A stretch of DNA of 64,000 bases. Origin: Coriobacteriaceae bacterium (GTDB taxonomy: Bacteria > Actinomycetota > Coriobacteriia > Coriobacteriales > Coriobacteriaceae). Each line of letters starts with the position of its first letter. Position 1 is the stretch's first letter. The stretch lies in assembly GCA_902364645.1 (NCBI GenBank), contig CABJEP010000010.1, forward strand, positions 1 through 64,000. Direction: 5' to 3'. Of this stretch, positions 42,897 through 52,071 are shown one piece after another. The position numbers and the translations under genes were made by a program. The notes below the pieces were generated by a model that searched no databases, was not told the origin of the DNA, and saw only the letters and a program-made list of their open reading frames with translations.

Positions 42897-45196
42897 GTGC
42901 GACCGAGCGTGAACATGTGATGCCTCCGCGGCCCCTGATGCCGTGGACGATGGCCCTGTGTGCCGGCATGTGCATGAGCTGCGCCTTGGTGCTCAACGTG
43001 GCCGCTGATGCGCTGCTGAGGGAGCAGGCGCCGGCGGTCGGGCTGCTATGGGCCATTCCCGTTGCGGCGGCGGTATTCGTTGTGCTGGCCCAATCTTGTG
43101 CGCGGCTTGCCCCTTGGAAGCGGTGGCTGTATGCCGCGTCCGTCGGTCTCGTGGCGGGAGCGGTCGTCTCGGCGTGGTGGGCTGTGGGCGCGCTCAGTGC
43201 CTCGAAGGCGCTCGATGGTCGAGCGGCAAGCAGCCTCGAGTTTGTTGTGCAGGGTGATCCATCCATAAACGACGACGTGTATTCCTATACCTGCGAGGCA
43301 CGCGCGGACGGTAAGAACTTGGCAACGGTTCGCCTATCGTGTGACCGCGAGCTCAAGGTCGGGGCGCACGTGCGCGTTATCGGTCGCGTTTCACGTTTTG
43401 AGAACGATGCGTATGGACGATCGCGCGCGCTCCGAGGCGAGGTGCGTAAGGTTAAAGCCGTTCGGATTTTGTCCGTCGATGAGGGCTCTCCGTGGACGCT
43501 GCTTCGGCTGCGAAAAGGGCTGCTTGCGTCCATCGCGCCTGCGACCGACCCGGCGCGTGCGCTCATAGCCGGTGTCGTCTGCGGTCGTTCGGCCGAGCTG
43601 CGCGCCCAGTCGGCGGGTGATTGGTTTTCGGTGACGGGAACGGCGCATCTTATCGCCGTCTCGGGCAGCCATTTGGCTATTGTGGGGTTTGTAATCGAGG
43701 GTGTATTGCAAAAGACTCGGTGCTCACGTGGCCTTCAGCGGGCGATATTGGCGATAACGCTTGTGGGCTACGCTGCCTTTACGGGCGCATCTCCCTCGGC
43801 CGTGCGCGCGTGCTGCATGGTGTTCGCGACGCTTGTCGTAAACGGCGCGGGGCGTCGCCGGCACGGCGCATCGGCACTCTTCGTAACCATGTCGATCTTT
43901 GTGCTACTGAGGCCGACGGTGCTGTTCGAGATGGGCTTTCAGCTTTCATGTGCCAGCGTCTTAGCCATTCTGTGCTTTTGCCCCTATGCGACCTACGCTT
44001 TGGGTGAGCTGGGTGTGCCGACGGGCGTTGCCAGCATGCTTTCCGTTACGCTGTGCTCGCAACTGGCGACGCTCCCCATTACCATTCCTGCATTCGGTAC
44101 GTTCTCGCTCATTGCTCCGTTGGCAAATGCGGTCATCGGTCCGGTGGTGAGCGTACTGCTTGCTGTGTCCATCGTGCTGGTTCCCTTTTCGCTCGTGGGA
44201 CCGTTGCGGACTTGGGCGCTCGTTGTGCCCATGATTGCCGCCCGTTGCGCGCTGTTTTTCGAGCAGCTGTTTGCCGCCGTGCCGGGTGCATCCGTGAGCG
44301 TGCCGCCCGATAGCATGTGGATTTACCTAGTGCCGTGTTTGCTGGCGGTTCTGCTTGTCCGGTGGCCGCGTCCCCGTGCACGTCCTATGGCGGTGGGGCT
44401 TGCATGCCTGGTGCTCTTGGCTGCGATTCCGTACGTCTACTGGGATCGATTCGCTCCGCCTTCGGTGACGGTGCTCGATGTGGGCCAGGCCGATGCGATT
44501 CTTATCCGCCAGGGCGGCGCAGTAGCACTCGTCGACTGCGGGCTCGACGAGCGCGTGGTGGCGGCGTTGGTCCGCAATAACGTGCACCATATCGATGCCG
44601 TCTTTGTGACGCATTGGGATGAGGACCACTGGGGTGGTCTGCCTGCCGTGCTCGAACAGTTTTCGGTCGGAACGATTGCCGCGGCGGCTGATGCGCTGGA
44701 GGATGCTCCTGCCGAGGTATTGAACCGACCTGGCGTGGAGTATCGGCAGGTGCGCCGTGGGGATACAGTCGACATCGGCTCATTTTGCGCCCGCGTGATG
44801 TGGCCATTCGAGTCCGTGGATGGCGAGGGAAATGAGGACTCGCTTGTCCTGCTGCTCTCTTATATTCAGGAAGGCAAGGGCCTGCGTATGCTCCTCACCG
44901 GCGATGCCGAGCTCGACCAAGAACGGGAATTCGTTCAGGAGGTGGGGGATATCGATGTCCTTAAACTTGGGCATCACGGCTCTAAGGTTTCAGTCGATGG
45001 TGAGTTGCTGGACGTCCTGAAGCCCGAGCTTTCCCTCGCGAGCGCGGGCGAGGAGAATCGATACGGCCATCCGTCCGACGCCTGCATCGATGCCGTTAAG
45101 GAAGCGGGCGGCGTGTTCGCGTGCACTATCGAACACGGCGACATTACCGTCACGCCGACTGCGAATGGCTTTGCGATGCGATGCCAGCGACCGTGA
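42893..45196 (+). CDS. comEC: Competence protein ComEC/Rec2
   Basis: Membrane channel for single-stranded DNA in transformation. Several N-terminal transmembrane helices flank a DUF4131-like region. The central Competence domain begins with GDWFSVTGTAHLIAVSGSHLAIVGF. A C-terminal metallo-beta-lactamase-like domain carries VFVTHWDEDHWGGL and LKLGHHGSK. The first metal motif is HWDEDH rather than HxHxDH, as in many ComEC proteins. Length is 767 residues, full-size. It forms the uptake unit with ComEA; dprA is at 14.8 kb. Confidence 0.95.
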   Translation: MSATEREHVMPPRPLMPWTMALCAGMCMSCALVLNVAADALLREQAPAVGLLWAIPVAAAVFVVLAQSCARLAPWKRWLYAASVGLVAGAVVSAWWAVGALSASKALDGRAASSLEFVVQGDPSINDDVYSYTCEARADGKNLATVRLSCDRELKVGAHVRVIGRVSRFENDAYGRSRALRGEVRKVKAVRILSVDEGSPWTLLRLRKGLLASIAPATDPARALIAGVVCGRSAELRAQSAGDWFSVTGTAHLIAVSGSHLAIVGFVIEGVLQKTRCSRGLQRAILAITLVGYAAFTGASPSAVRACCMVFATLVVNGAGRRRHGASALFVTMSIFVLLRPTVLFEMGFQLSCASVLAILCFCPYATYALGELGVPTGVASMLSVTLCSQLATLPITIPAFGTFSLIAPLANAVIGPVVSVLLAVSIVLVPFSLVGPLRTWALVVPMIAARCALFFEQLFAAVPGASVSVPPDSMWIYLVPCLLAVLLVRWPRPRARPMAVGLACLVLLAAIPYVYWDRFAPPSVTVLDVGQADAILIRQGGAVALVDCGLDERVVAALVRNNVHHIDAVFVTHWDEDHWGGLPAVLEQFSVGTIAAAADALEDAPAEVLNRPGVEYRQVRRGDTVDIGSFCARVMWPFESVDGEGNEDSLVLLLSYIQEGKGLRMLLTGDAELDQEREFVQEVGDIDVLKLGHHGSKVSVDGELLDVLKPELSLASAGEENRYGHPSDACIDAVKEAGGVFACTIEHGDITVTPTANGFAMRCQRP

Positions 45197-45204
45197 CGAC
45201 GTCG

Positions 45205-45234
45205 TTGGCGTGTGGTGGGCCCCTGGGCTAGAAT
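45205..45234 (+). promoter_or_regulatory. Promoter of holA
   Basis: TTGGCG (45205-45210) and TAGAAT (45229-45234), 18-base spacer, 40 bases before holA. Confidence 0.6.
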
Positions 45235-45274
45235 GGCACGGAGCGAATACGAAGGCCTGCGGGAGGGGAGCGCA

Positions 45275-46237
45275 ATGTCCGAAACCGGTCTGCTGCCGGC
45301 ATATCTGATCGTCGGTACCGACGGAGTCAAGCGCGATCACGCCGTCTCGCGTATGAAAGCGCGTCTGGAAAAGTCGGGTATGGTCGAGTTCAACCTCGAC
45401 GAGCGCGACATGACCAAGGACCCCGATATCGAGTCGATTATCGGATCGCTTAACACCTTTCCGATGGGCAGCGAGTTTCGCCTGGTAATCCTTGATGGCT
45501 GCTCAAAGCTCGCCAAGGCGGTCTCGGAGCCGCTCGCCGAGTATCTGGCGAGTCCCAGCCCCACAACGGTTTGCCTCATAATCGCCGATTCGCTTGCCAA
45601 GAACACGCGCCTGTACAAGGCGATCGCCAAGATTGACAAGAAGGCCGTGATCGATTGCTCCGGCACCAAGCGCTGGGAGCTTCCGCGCCGCGTGCAGCAG
45701 ATGGCGACGCAGCATGGCAAGTCGATCTCGACGGCGGCCGCCGAGGAACTTGTCTCGCGTTCGGGTGAAAACACTCGCATGCTCGATAACGACTTGGCTA
45801 AGCTTGCCCAGATGGTCGAGGCGCCGCAGATTGAGCTTGCCGACGTTGAGCGCTGGATTGTACGTACGGCCGAGGCTCAACCCTGGGACTTTCTCAATGC
45901 GGTCTCGGCCCGTGACATGCGACGCTCGCTCGAGCTCTTCAATCTACTGCCCGCCAAGAGCTACGTGTGGACTTACACATTGCTGTGCGGCCGCATCCGC
46001 GAGCTTATCGTTGCCAAGGCGCTCGAGGCGCGCGGACAGGGTCGTGAGTTGGCCGCAACACTTAAGCTCCAGTCCTGGCAGGTCAAGAATCACCTGACCT
46101 GGGCACGTCGCTTTTCGATGGCAGAGCTCGTTGCCGCGCTCGAGGGCGCGGTCGATGTGGAGCTCGCGCTGAAGGGTTCGGCCGATTCTCAGACCGCGCT
46201 TTTGCTCTGGATTACGAACATCTTGAGAAAATCGTGA
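45275..46237 (+). CDS. holA: DNA polymerase III, delta subunit
   Basis: Clamp-loader subunit that opens the beta clamp. It matches the HolA family: LLPAYLIVGTDGVKRDHAVSRMKARL at the N-terminus in place of a P-loop, KRWELPRRVQQMATQHGKSI, and the C-terminal AQPWDFLNAVSARDMRRSLELF with WQVKNHLTWARRF. I chose ATG 45275 with GGGAGGGGAG upstream. Length is 320 residues. It sits between comEC and rpsT, the standard Firmicutes position. Confidence 0.92.
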   Translation: MSETGLLPAYLIVGTDGVKRDHAVSRMKARLEKSGMVEFNLDERDMTKDPDIESIIGSLNTFPMGSEFRLVILDGCSKLAKAVSEPLAEYLASPSPTTVCLIIADSLAKNTRLYKAIAKIDKKAVIDCSGTKRWELPRRVQQMATQHGKSISTAAAEELVSRSGENTRMLDNDLAKLAQMVEAPQIELADVERWIVRTAEAQPWDFLNAVSARDMRRSLELFNLLPAKSYVWTYTLLCGRIRELIVAKALEARGQGRELAATLKLQSWQVKNHLTWARRFSMAELVAALEGAVDVELALKGSADSQTALLLWITNILRKS

Positions 46238-46286
46238 TGATACCTGCCTATTTGACAAATTCGTTCTATCCCTTTGAGGGGGAGCG

Positions 46287-46295
46287 TGCTATAGT
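46287..46295 (+). promoter_or_regulatory. Extended -10 promoter of rpsT
   Basis: TGCTATAGT 76 bases before rpsT. A TTGACA at 46252 is too far upstream to pair with it. Confidence 0.55.
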
Positions 46296-46370
46296 AGGCG
46301 CTTGCATGACCTCACCGTGTCTCAGAGGTGTCATACATTTTTTGCAAGGAACTCGAAAGGAACTCCAGAA

Positions 46371-46637
46371 GTGGCAAACATCAAGTCTCAGAAGAAGCGT
46401 ATCCGCACCAATGAGGCAGCTCGCATGCGTAACAAGGCTGTCAAGTCCGAGCTCAAGACGCTGACCAAGCACGTCCAGTCCGCCGTCGCCGAGGGCGACG
46501 CCGAGAAGGCCCAGGCTGCCCTCAAGACCGTCACCAAGCGTCTCGACATGGCTGCCGCTAAGCATGTCATCCACAAGAACCAGGCTTCCAACCGTAAGTC
46601 CGGTCTTGCCAAGCTCGTGAACAGCATCAACGCCTAA
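46371..46637 (+). CDS. rpsT: 30S ribosomal protein S20
   Basis: Small-subunit protein S20, a helical bundle: [30 protein letters not shown] and the closing [20 protein letters not shown] chose GTG 46371 with AAAGGAA about eight bases upstream because it gives the family N-terminus. Length is 88 residues. It is monocistronic with its own terminator. Confidence 0.96.
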   Translation: MANIKSQKKRIRTNEAARMRNKAVKSELKTLTKHVQSAVAEGDAEKAQAALKTVTKRLDMAAAKHVIHKNQASNRKSGLAKLVNSINA

Positions 46638-46672
46638 GTTGTAAATTTCACATCACACAGATTACGCGCATA

Positions 46673-46708
46673 AATGGAGCCTGTTTTATGGAACAGGCTC
46701 CATTTTTT
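46673..46708 (+). terminator. Terminator after rpsT
   Basis: AATGGAGCCTGTT and AACAGGCTCCATT form a perfect 13-base stem with a six-base loop and run into TTTTT. Confidence 0.93.
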
Positions 46709-46720
46709 GTACCGCTCGGG

Positions 46721-46726
46721 TAAGAT
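46721..46726 (+). promoter_or_regulatory. -10 box of lepA, leaderless arrangement
   Basis: TAAGAT ends seven bases before the lepA ATG. No SD lies between, and no good -35 is visible. This suggests transcription starting at or next to the start codon. Confidence 0.5.
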
Positions 46727-46733
46727 AGTCCGC

Positions 46734-48545
46734 ATGAATACTTCAATTGATATTTCCCACATCCGTAACTTCTCGATTGTTGCGCACATCGACCATGGCA
46801 AGTCCACGATCAGTGACCGCATCCTCGAGCTCACCCATACCGTCGACGAGCGCGACATGGAGTCGCAGCTGCTCGACACTATGGATATCGAGCGCGAGCG
46901 CGGCATCACGATCAAGTCCAATGCCGTCCGCGTTTCCTATGACGCCGACGATGGCGAGACGTATCAGTTCAACCTGATCGATACGCCGGGCCACGTTGAC
47001 TTTACCTACGAGGTCTCGCGCTCGCTGGCAGCCTGTGAGGGCGCGGTGCTCGTTGTCGACGCCACGCAGGGCGTCGAGGCGCAGACCGTTTCCAACGCGA
47101 CGCTCGCCATGAACGCCAACTTGGACATTGTGCCGGCCATCAACAAGATCGACCTGCCCTCGGCCCATCCCGATGAGGTCAAGACCGAGATCGAGGATGA
47201 CCTGGCGATCCCTGCCGATGATGCCGTGTGTGTCTCGGGCAAGACCGGCGAGGGTATTCACGATCTGCTAGAGTCCATCGTCTTTTTGATCTCTCCGCCT
47301 AAGGGCGATGCAAATGCTCCGCTCAAAGCGCTCATTCTGGATTCGTACTTTGACGAGTATCGCGGCGTGGTGGCCACGGTGCGCGTCTTTGACGGCTCCA
47401 TCAAAAAGGGCGATACCCTGCGCATGATGCAGGCAGAGGGCGACTTTTTGGTCGACGGCGTGGGTGTCAAGCGTCCTGCCGAGACCCCGGTTGACGCGCT
47501 GACGGTTGGCGAGGTCGGCTACGTGGTCACGGGCCTGAAGGACCCCGAGGCCGTTCGCGTGGGCGACACCCTTACCTGGGCGTCGAACCCCTGCCCCGAG
47601 CCGCTTCCCGGTTACCGCGAGGCCAAGCCCATGGTCTATACGGGCCTGTTCCCGATCGATAACAAGGACTACGAGAACCTGCGTGACGCACTCGATAAGC
47701 TGCACGTCAACGACCCGTCGTTGGTGTGGGAGCCCGAGACCTCGGTGGCGCTCGGCTTTGGCTTCCGCGTGGGCTTCCTGGGCCTGCTGCACATGGAGGT
47801 CGTCAAGGAACGCCTGGAGCGCGAGTTCAACTTGGACCTCATTGCCACGAGCCCCTCGGTGGACTATCACGTCTACAAGACTGACGGCGAGATGATTGAT
47901 GTCCGTAGCCCGCAGGATCTTCCCGAGGCCACGCGCATCGAGCGTATCGAGGAACCCTACCTCAAGGCTAAGATCATCTGCCCGCCCGAGTATACGGGTG
48001 CCGTCATGCAGCTCGCTATCGAGCACCGTGGCATTACAACCGACATGATCCATCTCACGAGCAAATCGGTCGAGATGCGCTTTGACATGCCGCTCGCCGA
48101 GCTCATCCTGGACTTCTTTGACCAGCTCAAGAGTCGTACCAAGGGCTATGCCTCGCTCGACTACGAGTTCAACGAGTACCGTCCCTCCGAGCTCGTTAAG
48201 CTCGATATCTTGCTTTCGGGCGACGAGGTGGACGCGCTGTCGTTTATCGTCCACAAGGACAAGGCCTATGGTCTGGCCCGTGGCCTGTGCGACAAGCTTA
48301 AGGAGATCATCCCGCGTCAGCTGTTCGAGGTGCCCATCCAGGGTGCTATCGGCAATAAGATCATTGCCCGCTCCACCGTCAAGGCGCGTCGCAAGGACGT
48401 GCTTGCTAAGTGCTACGGCGGCGATATCTCGCGTAAGCGCAAGCTGCTCGAGAAGCAGAAAGAGGGCAAGAAGCGCATGAAGGCCATCGGATCGGTCGAG
48501 GTCCCGCAGGAGGCCTTTATGGCGATCCTCAAGGTGGACGAGTAG
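46734..48545 (+). CDS. lepA: Translation factor LepA (EF-4)
   Basis: Ribosome-associated GTPase that aids translation initiation and 30S maturation. G1 [18 protein letters not shown]3 DTPGHVDF and G4 NKID are intact. The unique C-terminal domain is present ([32 protein letters not shown]). Length is 603 residues, normal. ATG 46734 gives the family N-terminus; it lacks an SD and follows a -10-like TAAGAT by seven bases, so it may be leaderless. Confidence 0.97.
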   Translation: MNTSIDISHIRNFSIVAHIDHGKSTISDRILELTHTVDERDMESQLLDTMDIERERGITIKSNAVRVSYDADDGETYQFNLIDTPGHVDFTYEVSRSLAACEGAVLVVDATQGVEAQTVSNATLAMNANLDIVPAINKIDLPSAHPDEVKTEIEDDLAIPADDAVCVSGKTGEGIHDLLESIVFLISPPKGDANAPLKALILDSYFDEYRGVVATVRVFDGSIKKGDTLRMMQAEGDFLVDGVGVKRPAETPVDALTVGEVGYVVTGLKDPEAVRVGDTLTWASNPCPEPLPGYREAKPMVYTGLFPIDNKDYENLRDALDKLHVNDPSLVWEPETSVALGFGFRVGFLGLLHMEVVKERLEREFNLDLIATSPSVDYHVYKTDGEMIDVRSPQDLPEATRIERIEEPYLKAKIICPPEYTGAVMQLAIEHRGITTDMIHLTSKSVEMRFDMPLAELILDFFDQLKSRTKGYASLDYEFNEYRPSELVKLDILLSGDEVDALSFIVHKDKAYGLARGLCDKLKEIIPRQLFEVPIQGAIGNKIIARSTVKARRKDVLAKCYGGDISRKRKLLEKQKEGKKRMKAIGSVEVPQEAFMAILKVDE

Positions 48546-48549
48546 GTCT

Positions 48550-49593
48550 ATGGCGCTTTCTGAATACAGCAAGCGGCTGCTGGGCGCCTATGCCGAGCAG
48601 CCGTTCCTTATGGCTCCCATGGCGGGCGTGACCGACCCTGCCTACCGCATCATGTGCCGCCGTCGCGGTGCCAACCTTGCCTACAGCGAGATGGTGAGCG
48701 TGGCGGGCCTTGCCTATGCCAGCAACAAGACCTGGCGCCTGGTGCTACCGGCCGACGAGGAGCAGCAGATTTGCGTGCAACTCTTTGGCTCCAAGCCCGA
48801 TCAGTTTGCGAGCGCCGTCGCTGCCGTCGAGGAGCGCGTTGGCGATCGCCTGTCGCTCATCGATATCAATATGGCATGCCCCGCCCGCAAGGTTGTTACC
48901 AAGGGCGAGGGCTCGGCGCTCATGCGCACGCCCGATTTGGCCGAGAAGATCGTCGAGGCGGCGGTGGGCGCGGCGCATGTACCCGTGACCGTAAAGATCC
49001 GCAAGGGCTTTTATGCCGAGGACCGTAATGCCGCGACATTTGCCCAGATGCTCGAAGGCGCCGGTGCCGCCGCGGTGGCGGTGCATGGCCGCTGCGCCAC
49101 GCAGCTCTATACGGGCCAGGCCGATTGGTCGGTCGTCGATGAGGTTGCCGACGCCGTTGAGATTCCCGTGATTGGTTCGGGCGATGTGTTCTCGGCCGAG
49201 GATGCCGCGGAGCATCTGCGCAACTCGGGTGCCAGCGCGGTGTTTATTGCGCGCGGTATCTATGGGAACCCGTGGGTGTTTGGCGATGCTCGCGCCCTTG
49301 CGCTCGATGGCATACCGGTGCCGGCTCGCAGCTCCGTTGAGCGCCTGGACGCCCTGCGTGAGCACCTAACGCTGACGCATGAGCTCCTGCCGCTCATGTC
49401 GCGTGCCCGCACGTACGCAAGCTGGTACTTAAAAGGCATGCCCCATGCTGCAGCCTGGCGCGCGCAGGTGGTGCGCTGCTCCACGTATGAGGAGTTTATG
49501 GCGCTGGTCGATGAGATCGAGCATGATGTGGTGGCCTGTGAGGCTGCCCTTGCCGCCGGCGAATCGGTGCCCCCTCATCCGCTGGAGGCTTAA
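48550..49593 (+). CDS. dusB: tRNA-dihydrouridine synthase
   Basis: FMN enzyme reducing uridines in the tRNA D-loop. Barrel start PFLMAPMAGVTDPAYRIMCRRRGANLAYSEMVSV; the active-site cysteine is in DINMACPARKVVTKGEGSAL; phosphate-binding IGSGDVFSAEDA and IARGIYGNPWVF follow. Length is 347 residues. It begins four bases after lepA. The family subgroup (DusB-like) is inferred from overall similarity. Confidence 0.92.
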   Translation: MALSEYSKRLLGAYAEQPFLMAPMAGVTDPAYRIMCRRRGANLAYSEMVSVAGLAYASNKTWRLVLPADEEQQICVQLFGSKPDQFASAVAAVEERVGDRLSLIDINMACPARKVVTKGEGSALMRTPDLAEKIVEAAVGAAHVPVTVKIRKGFYAEDRNAATFAQMLEGAGAAAVAVHGRCATQLYTGQADWSVVDEVADAVEIPVIGSGDVFSAEDAAEHLRNSGASAVFIARGIYGNPWVFGDARALALDGIPVPARSSVERLDALREHLTLTHELLPLMSRARTYASWYLKGMPHAAAWRAQVVRCSTYEEFMALVDEIEHDVVACEAALAAGESVPPHPLEA

Positions 49594-49595
49594 GG

Positions 49596-50828
49596 GTGGC
49601 CGTTACCGCACTGTACGTGCACGTGCCGTTTTGCGCCCAAAAGTGCCGGTACTGCGACTTTGACTCGCGCAGTTTTGCTCCGTGCGACCTGAGCGCTGCG
49701 CTCGATGCCTATTTTGAGCAGTTGTTCGCGCGTCTCGATGCTTTTGGCAAGGCTGATGCCCTTGACCAGATCCGCACCGTCTATGTTGGTGGCGGTACGC
49801 CGTCGCTGGCGGGGGAGCGCCTGGTGGAGCTGGCGCGGCGTATTCGTGCGTGGTGTGCCCCCGTTGAGTTTACCTGCGAGGCCAATCCCGAGTCGCTGAC
49901 CGCCGAGCTTGCTACTGCACTTGTCAAGGTTGGTGTCACACGCGTCTCTCTGGGCGTGCAAACGCTCGATAACGCCGAACTTACTGCCATCGGCCGTATT
50001 CACGATGCCGATCGGGCGCTCGCCGCCATCGCGACGGTCAAGAACGCTGGGCTTGATGTGTCGTGCGACCTTATGTGCGGACTTCCCGGGCAGACCGCAG
50101 CGAGTTGGAAGCGCACGCTCGATGGCGTGCTGGCGGCGGCCCCGCATCATGTGTCGGTCTACCCGCTCACGCTTGAGGAGGGGACGCCCCTTTATCGCAT
50201 GGCGTGCCGCGACGAGTCGCTCGAGCCCGACGAGGATTTTCAGGCTTCGTGCATGGACTTGGCACGCGAGCTCCTGGGTGCCGCCGGCTATCACCCGTAT
50301 GAGGTGGCGAGCTACGCGCTCGACGGCCATGAGTGCGCCCACAACATTGCCTATTGGTCTGGACAGGGCTATCTGGGCTTGGGTCGCTCTGCCGCCGGTA
50401 TGCTCGATACCGAGGATTTCGACCGTCTTGCAGGTTTGTTCCCCGGCGCGTCTTCTCGAGGCGATGCGTACCGCGTGCGTCTGGTGCAACGTGACGATGA
50501 CGCGACGGCGTTCGAGACCGAATATCTCTCGCAGCGCGAGGCTGCGGCCGAAGACCTGATACTTTCTTGCCGCATGACGCGCGGTGTCGCGTCCGACCTG
50601 TTTGTTCGCGTGGCTCGTGTCATCCCGGCCGATGAGCTGACAGCTGCCTGCGATCGCGCGCTCGAATTGGGTCTTGCCACTTGGGTTCCCGAGACGCTCG
50701 GGGTCCATGAGGGGCCCTTTACTTCGGCAGATGCCGTCGCGGGCCATGTTCGAGCTCGTCTGGCGCCGACACACCTGGGCTGGCTCGATGGAAATGTTCT
50801 GTTCGAGCTGTTTTGGGATCTAGCTTAG
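49596..50828 (+). CDS. hemW: Radical SAM heme chaperone HemW-like protein
   Basis: Radical SAM protein related to coproporphyrinogen dehydrogenase HemN. The cluster motif is CAQKCRYCDF near residue 14; YVGGGTPS and RVSLGVQTLDNAELTAIGR are family motifs. HemW proteins bind heme rather than oxidise coproporphyrinogen; the HemN-specific N-terminal extension is absent, which favours HemW. GTG 49596 follows dusB by two bases. Length is 410 residues. The lepA-hemW neighbourhood is conserved in Firmicutes, but hrcA-grpE-dnaK do not follow here. Confidence 0.93.
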   Translation: MAVTALYVHVPFCAQKCRYCDFDSRSFAPCDLSAALDAYFEQLFARLDAFGKADALDQIRTVYVGGGTPSLAGERLVELARRIRAWCAPVEFTCEANPESLTAELATALVKVGVTRVSLGVQTLDNAELTAIGRIHDADRALAAIATVKNAGLDVSCDLMCGLPGQTAASWKRTLDGVLAAAPHHVSVYPLTLEEGTPLYRMACRDESLEPDEDFQASCMDLARELLGAAGYHPYEVASYALDGHECAHNIAYWSGQGYLGLGRSAAGMLDTEDFDRLAGLFPGASSRGDAYRVRLVQRDDDATAFETEYLSQREAAAEDLILSCRMTRGVASDLFVRVARVIPADELTAACDRALELGLATWVPETLGVHEGPFTSADAVAGHVRARLAPTHLGWLDGNVLFELFWDLA

Positions 50829-50886
50829 GCCGCTCGGGTAGAATTACCGGAATATATACGCTGCTGTGAGCAGGAGGTTGCCGCGC

Positions 50887-51990
50887 ATGGCGACGATGAA
50901 CGAAAAAGATTATTACGAGATTCTGGGTGTCTCCAAGGACGCTACCTCGCGTGATATACAGAAGGCCTTCCAGCAAAAGGCTCGCAAGCTCCATCCGGAC
51001 GTCAACAAAGAGCCGGATGCCGAGGAAAAGTTTAAAGAGGTTTCCGAGGCCTACGCCGTGCTTTCGGATGAGCAAAAACGTGCGCGCTATGACGCCATGC
51101 GTTCTGGCAATCCCTTTACCGGTGCTCCTACAGCTTCGCCCTATGGTGGCGGCTACGCCGGCAACACGGGCTATGGCAATCCCTTTGAGGGCGGCTTTCC
51201 CTTTGGTGGCGCCTGGGGCCAGCAGCGTCGCGGCCAGGCTGCCTACAATCCCGAGAACGGCGCCAACGTGGTCGTCGATATCAAACTGGACGCTAAGGAG
51301 GCCAAGGGCGGTGCCCGCAAGACCGTCCGCTATACGCGCTTCGATACCTGTGGTCACTGTGGCGGCTCGGGTTCTGTCTCCTCCGAGCATGCCCATACCT
51401 GCCCGAGCTGTGGCGGCCGCGGCCACATCGACGTCGACCTGTCCTTCCTGTTTGGTGCGGGCACGTTCCAGTCGGTCTGTCCCGAGTGTGGCGGTTCCGG
51501 TAAGGTCGTGGCCGACCCCTGCCCCGATTGCGGTGGCAGCGGTCGTACTCGCGTAACCTCCGAGCAGACGATTGAGTTTCCTGCCGGCACGCACGATGGC
51601 GACGAGGTCCGCATTAGCGGCATGGGTCATGCTGGCACCAACGGTGCCGCGGGCGGCGACCTGGTCGGCCGCGCCCATGTTGAGGCCGAGCGCTTGGAAG
51701 GCAAAGCTCGTACCGGTTTTTACCTGATGGGCATCGTGGCGCCGTTTTTGGTGCTGTCGGCCATCTCGGGCGTGTTCTCGGCCTTTGCCGTGATGTGCTT
51801 TATTCCGTTTACCATGGGCCTGTTCATGGTGCTTTCGGACGGTGTGCTTCATCGCAGCCTGCTGTGGTGGAAGCGCGGTGCGATGCAGTTTGCCAACGGT
51901 TTTGCCAACGGCTTCATGTTCGCGCTCGTGTCGGTTTGGTTTGCGAGCTGCTCGCAACGGGCCATGCTTTCGCCTTACGGAATGCAATAA
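50887..51990 (+). CDS. J-domain protein with DnaJ zinc fingers and a C-terminal membrane tail
   Basis: J domain at residues 7-70 with intact HPD (36-38), a Gly/Phe-rich linker (72-115), and a four-repeat zinc-finger region (cysteine pairs 155/158, 172/175, 198/201, 212/215). The first part of a DnaJ C-terminal substrate domain follows. At about residue 276 this stops and gives way to two or three hydrophobic segments (about 277-316 and 341-357). The second substrate domain and dimerisation tail of DnaJ are missing. So it is predicted to be a membrane-anchored Hsp70 co-chaperone. ATG 50887 has GGAGG upstream. A canonical dnaJ follows 81 bases later. Length is 367 residues. Confidence 0.85.
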   Translation: MATMNEKDYYEILGVSKDATSRDIQKAFQQKARKLHPDVNKEPDAEEKFKEVSEAYAVLSDEQKRARYDAMRSGNPFTGAPTASPYGGGYAGNTGYGNPFEGGFPFGGAWGQQRRGQAAYNPENGANVVVDIKLDAKEAKGGARKTVRYTRFDTCGHCGGSGSVSSEHAHTCPSCGGRGHIDVDLSFLFGAGTFQSVCPECGGSGKVVADPCPDCGGSGRTRVTSEQTIEFPAGTHDGDEVRISGMGHAGTNGAAGGDLVGRAHVEAERLEGKARTGFYLMGIVAPFLVLSAISGVFSAFAVMCFIPFTMGLFMVLSDGVLHRSLLWWKRGAMQFANGFANGFMFALVSVWFASCSQRAMLSPYGMQ

Positions 51991-52071
51991 CATTAAACCC
52001 TCTGTTTGCGGTCGGCCCAGCTTGGGTATAGGACGCACTGTGACAATAATGAAAGTCGGAAGGATTCGGTC

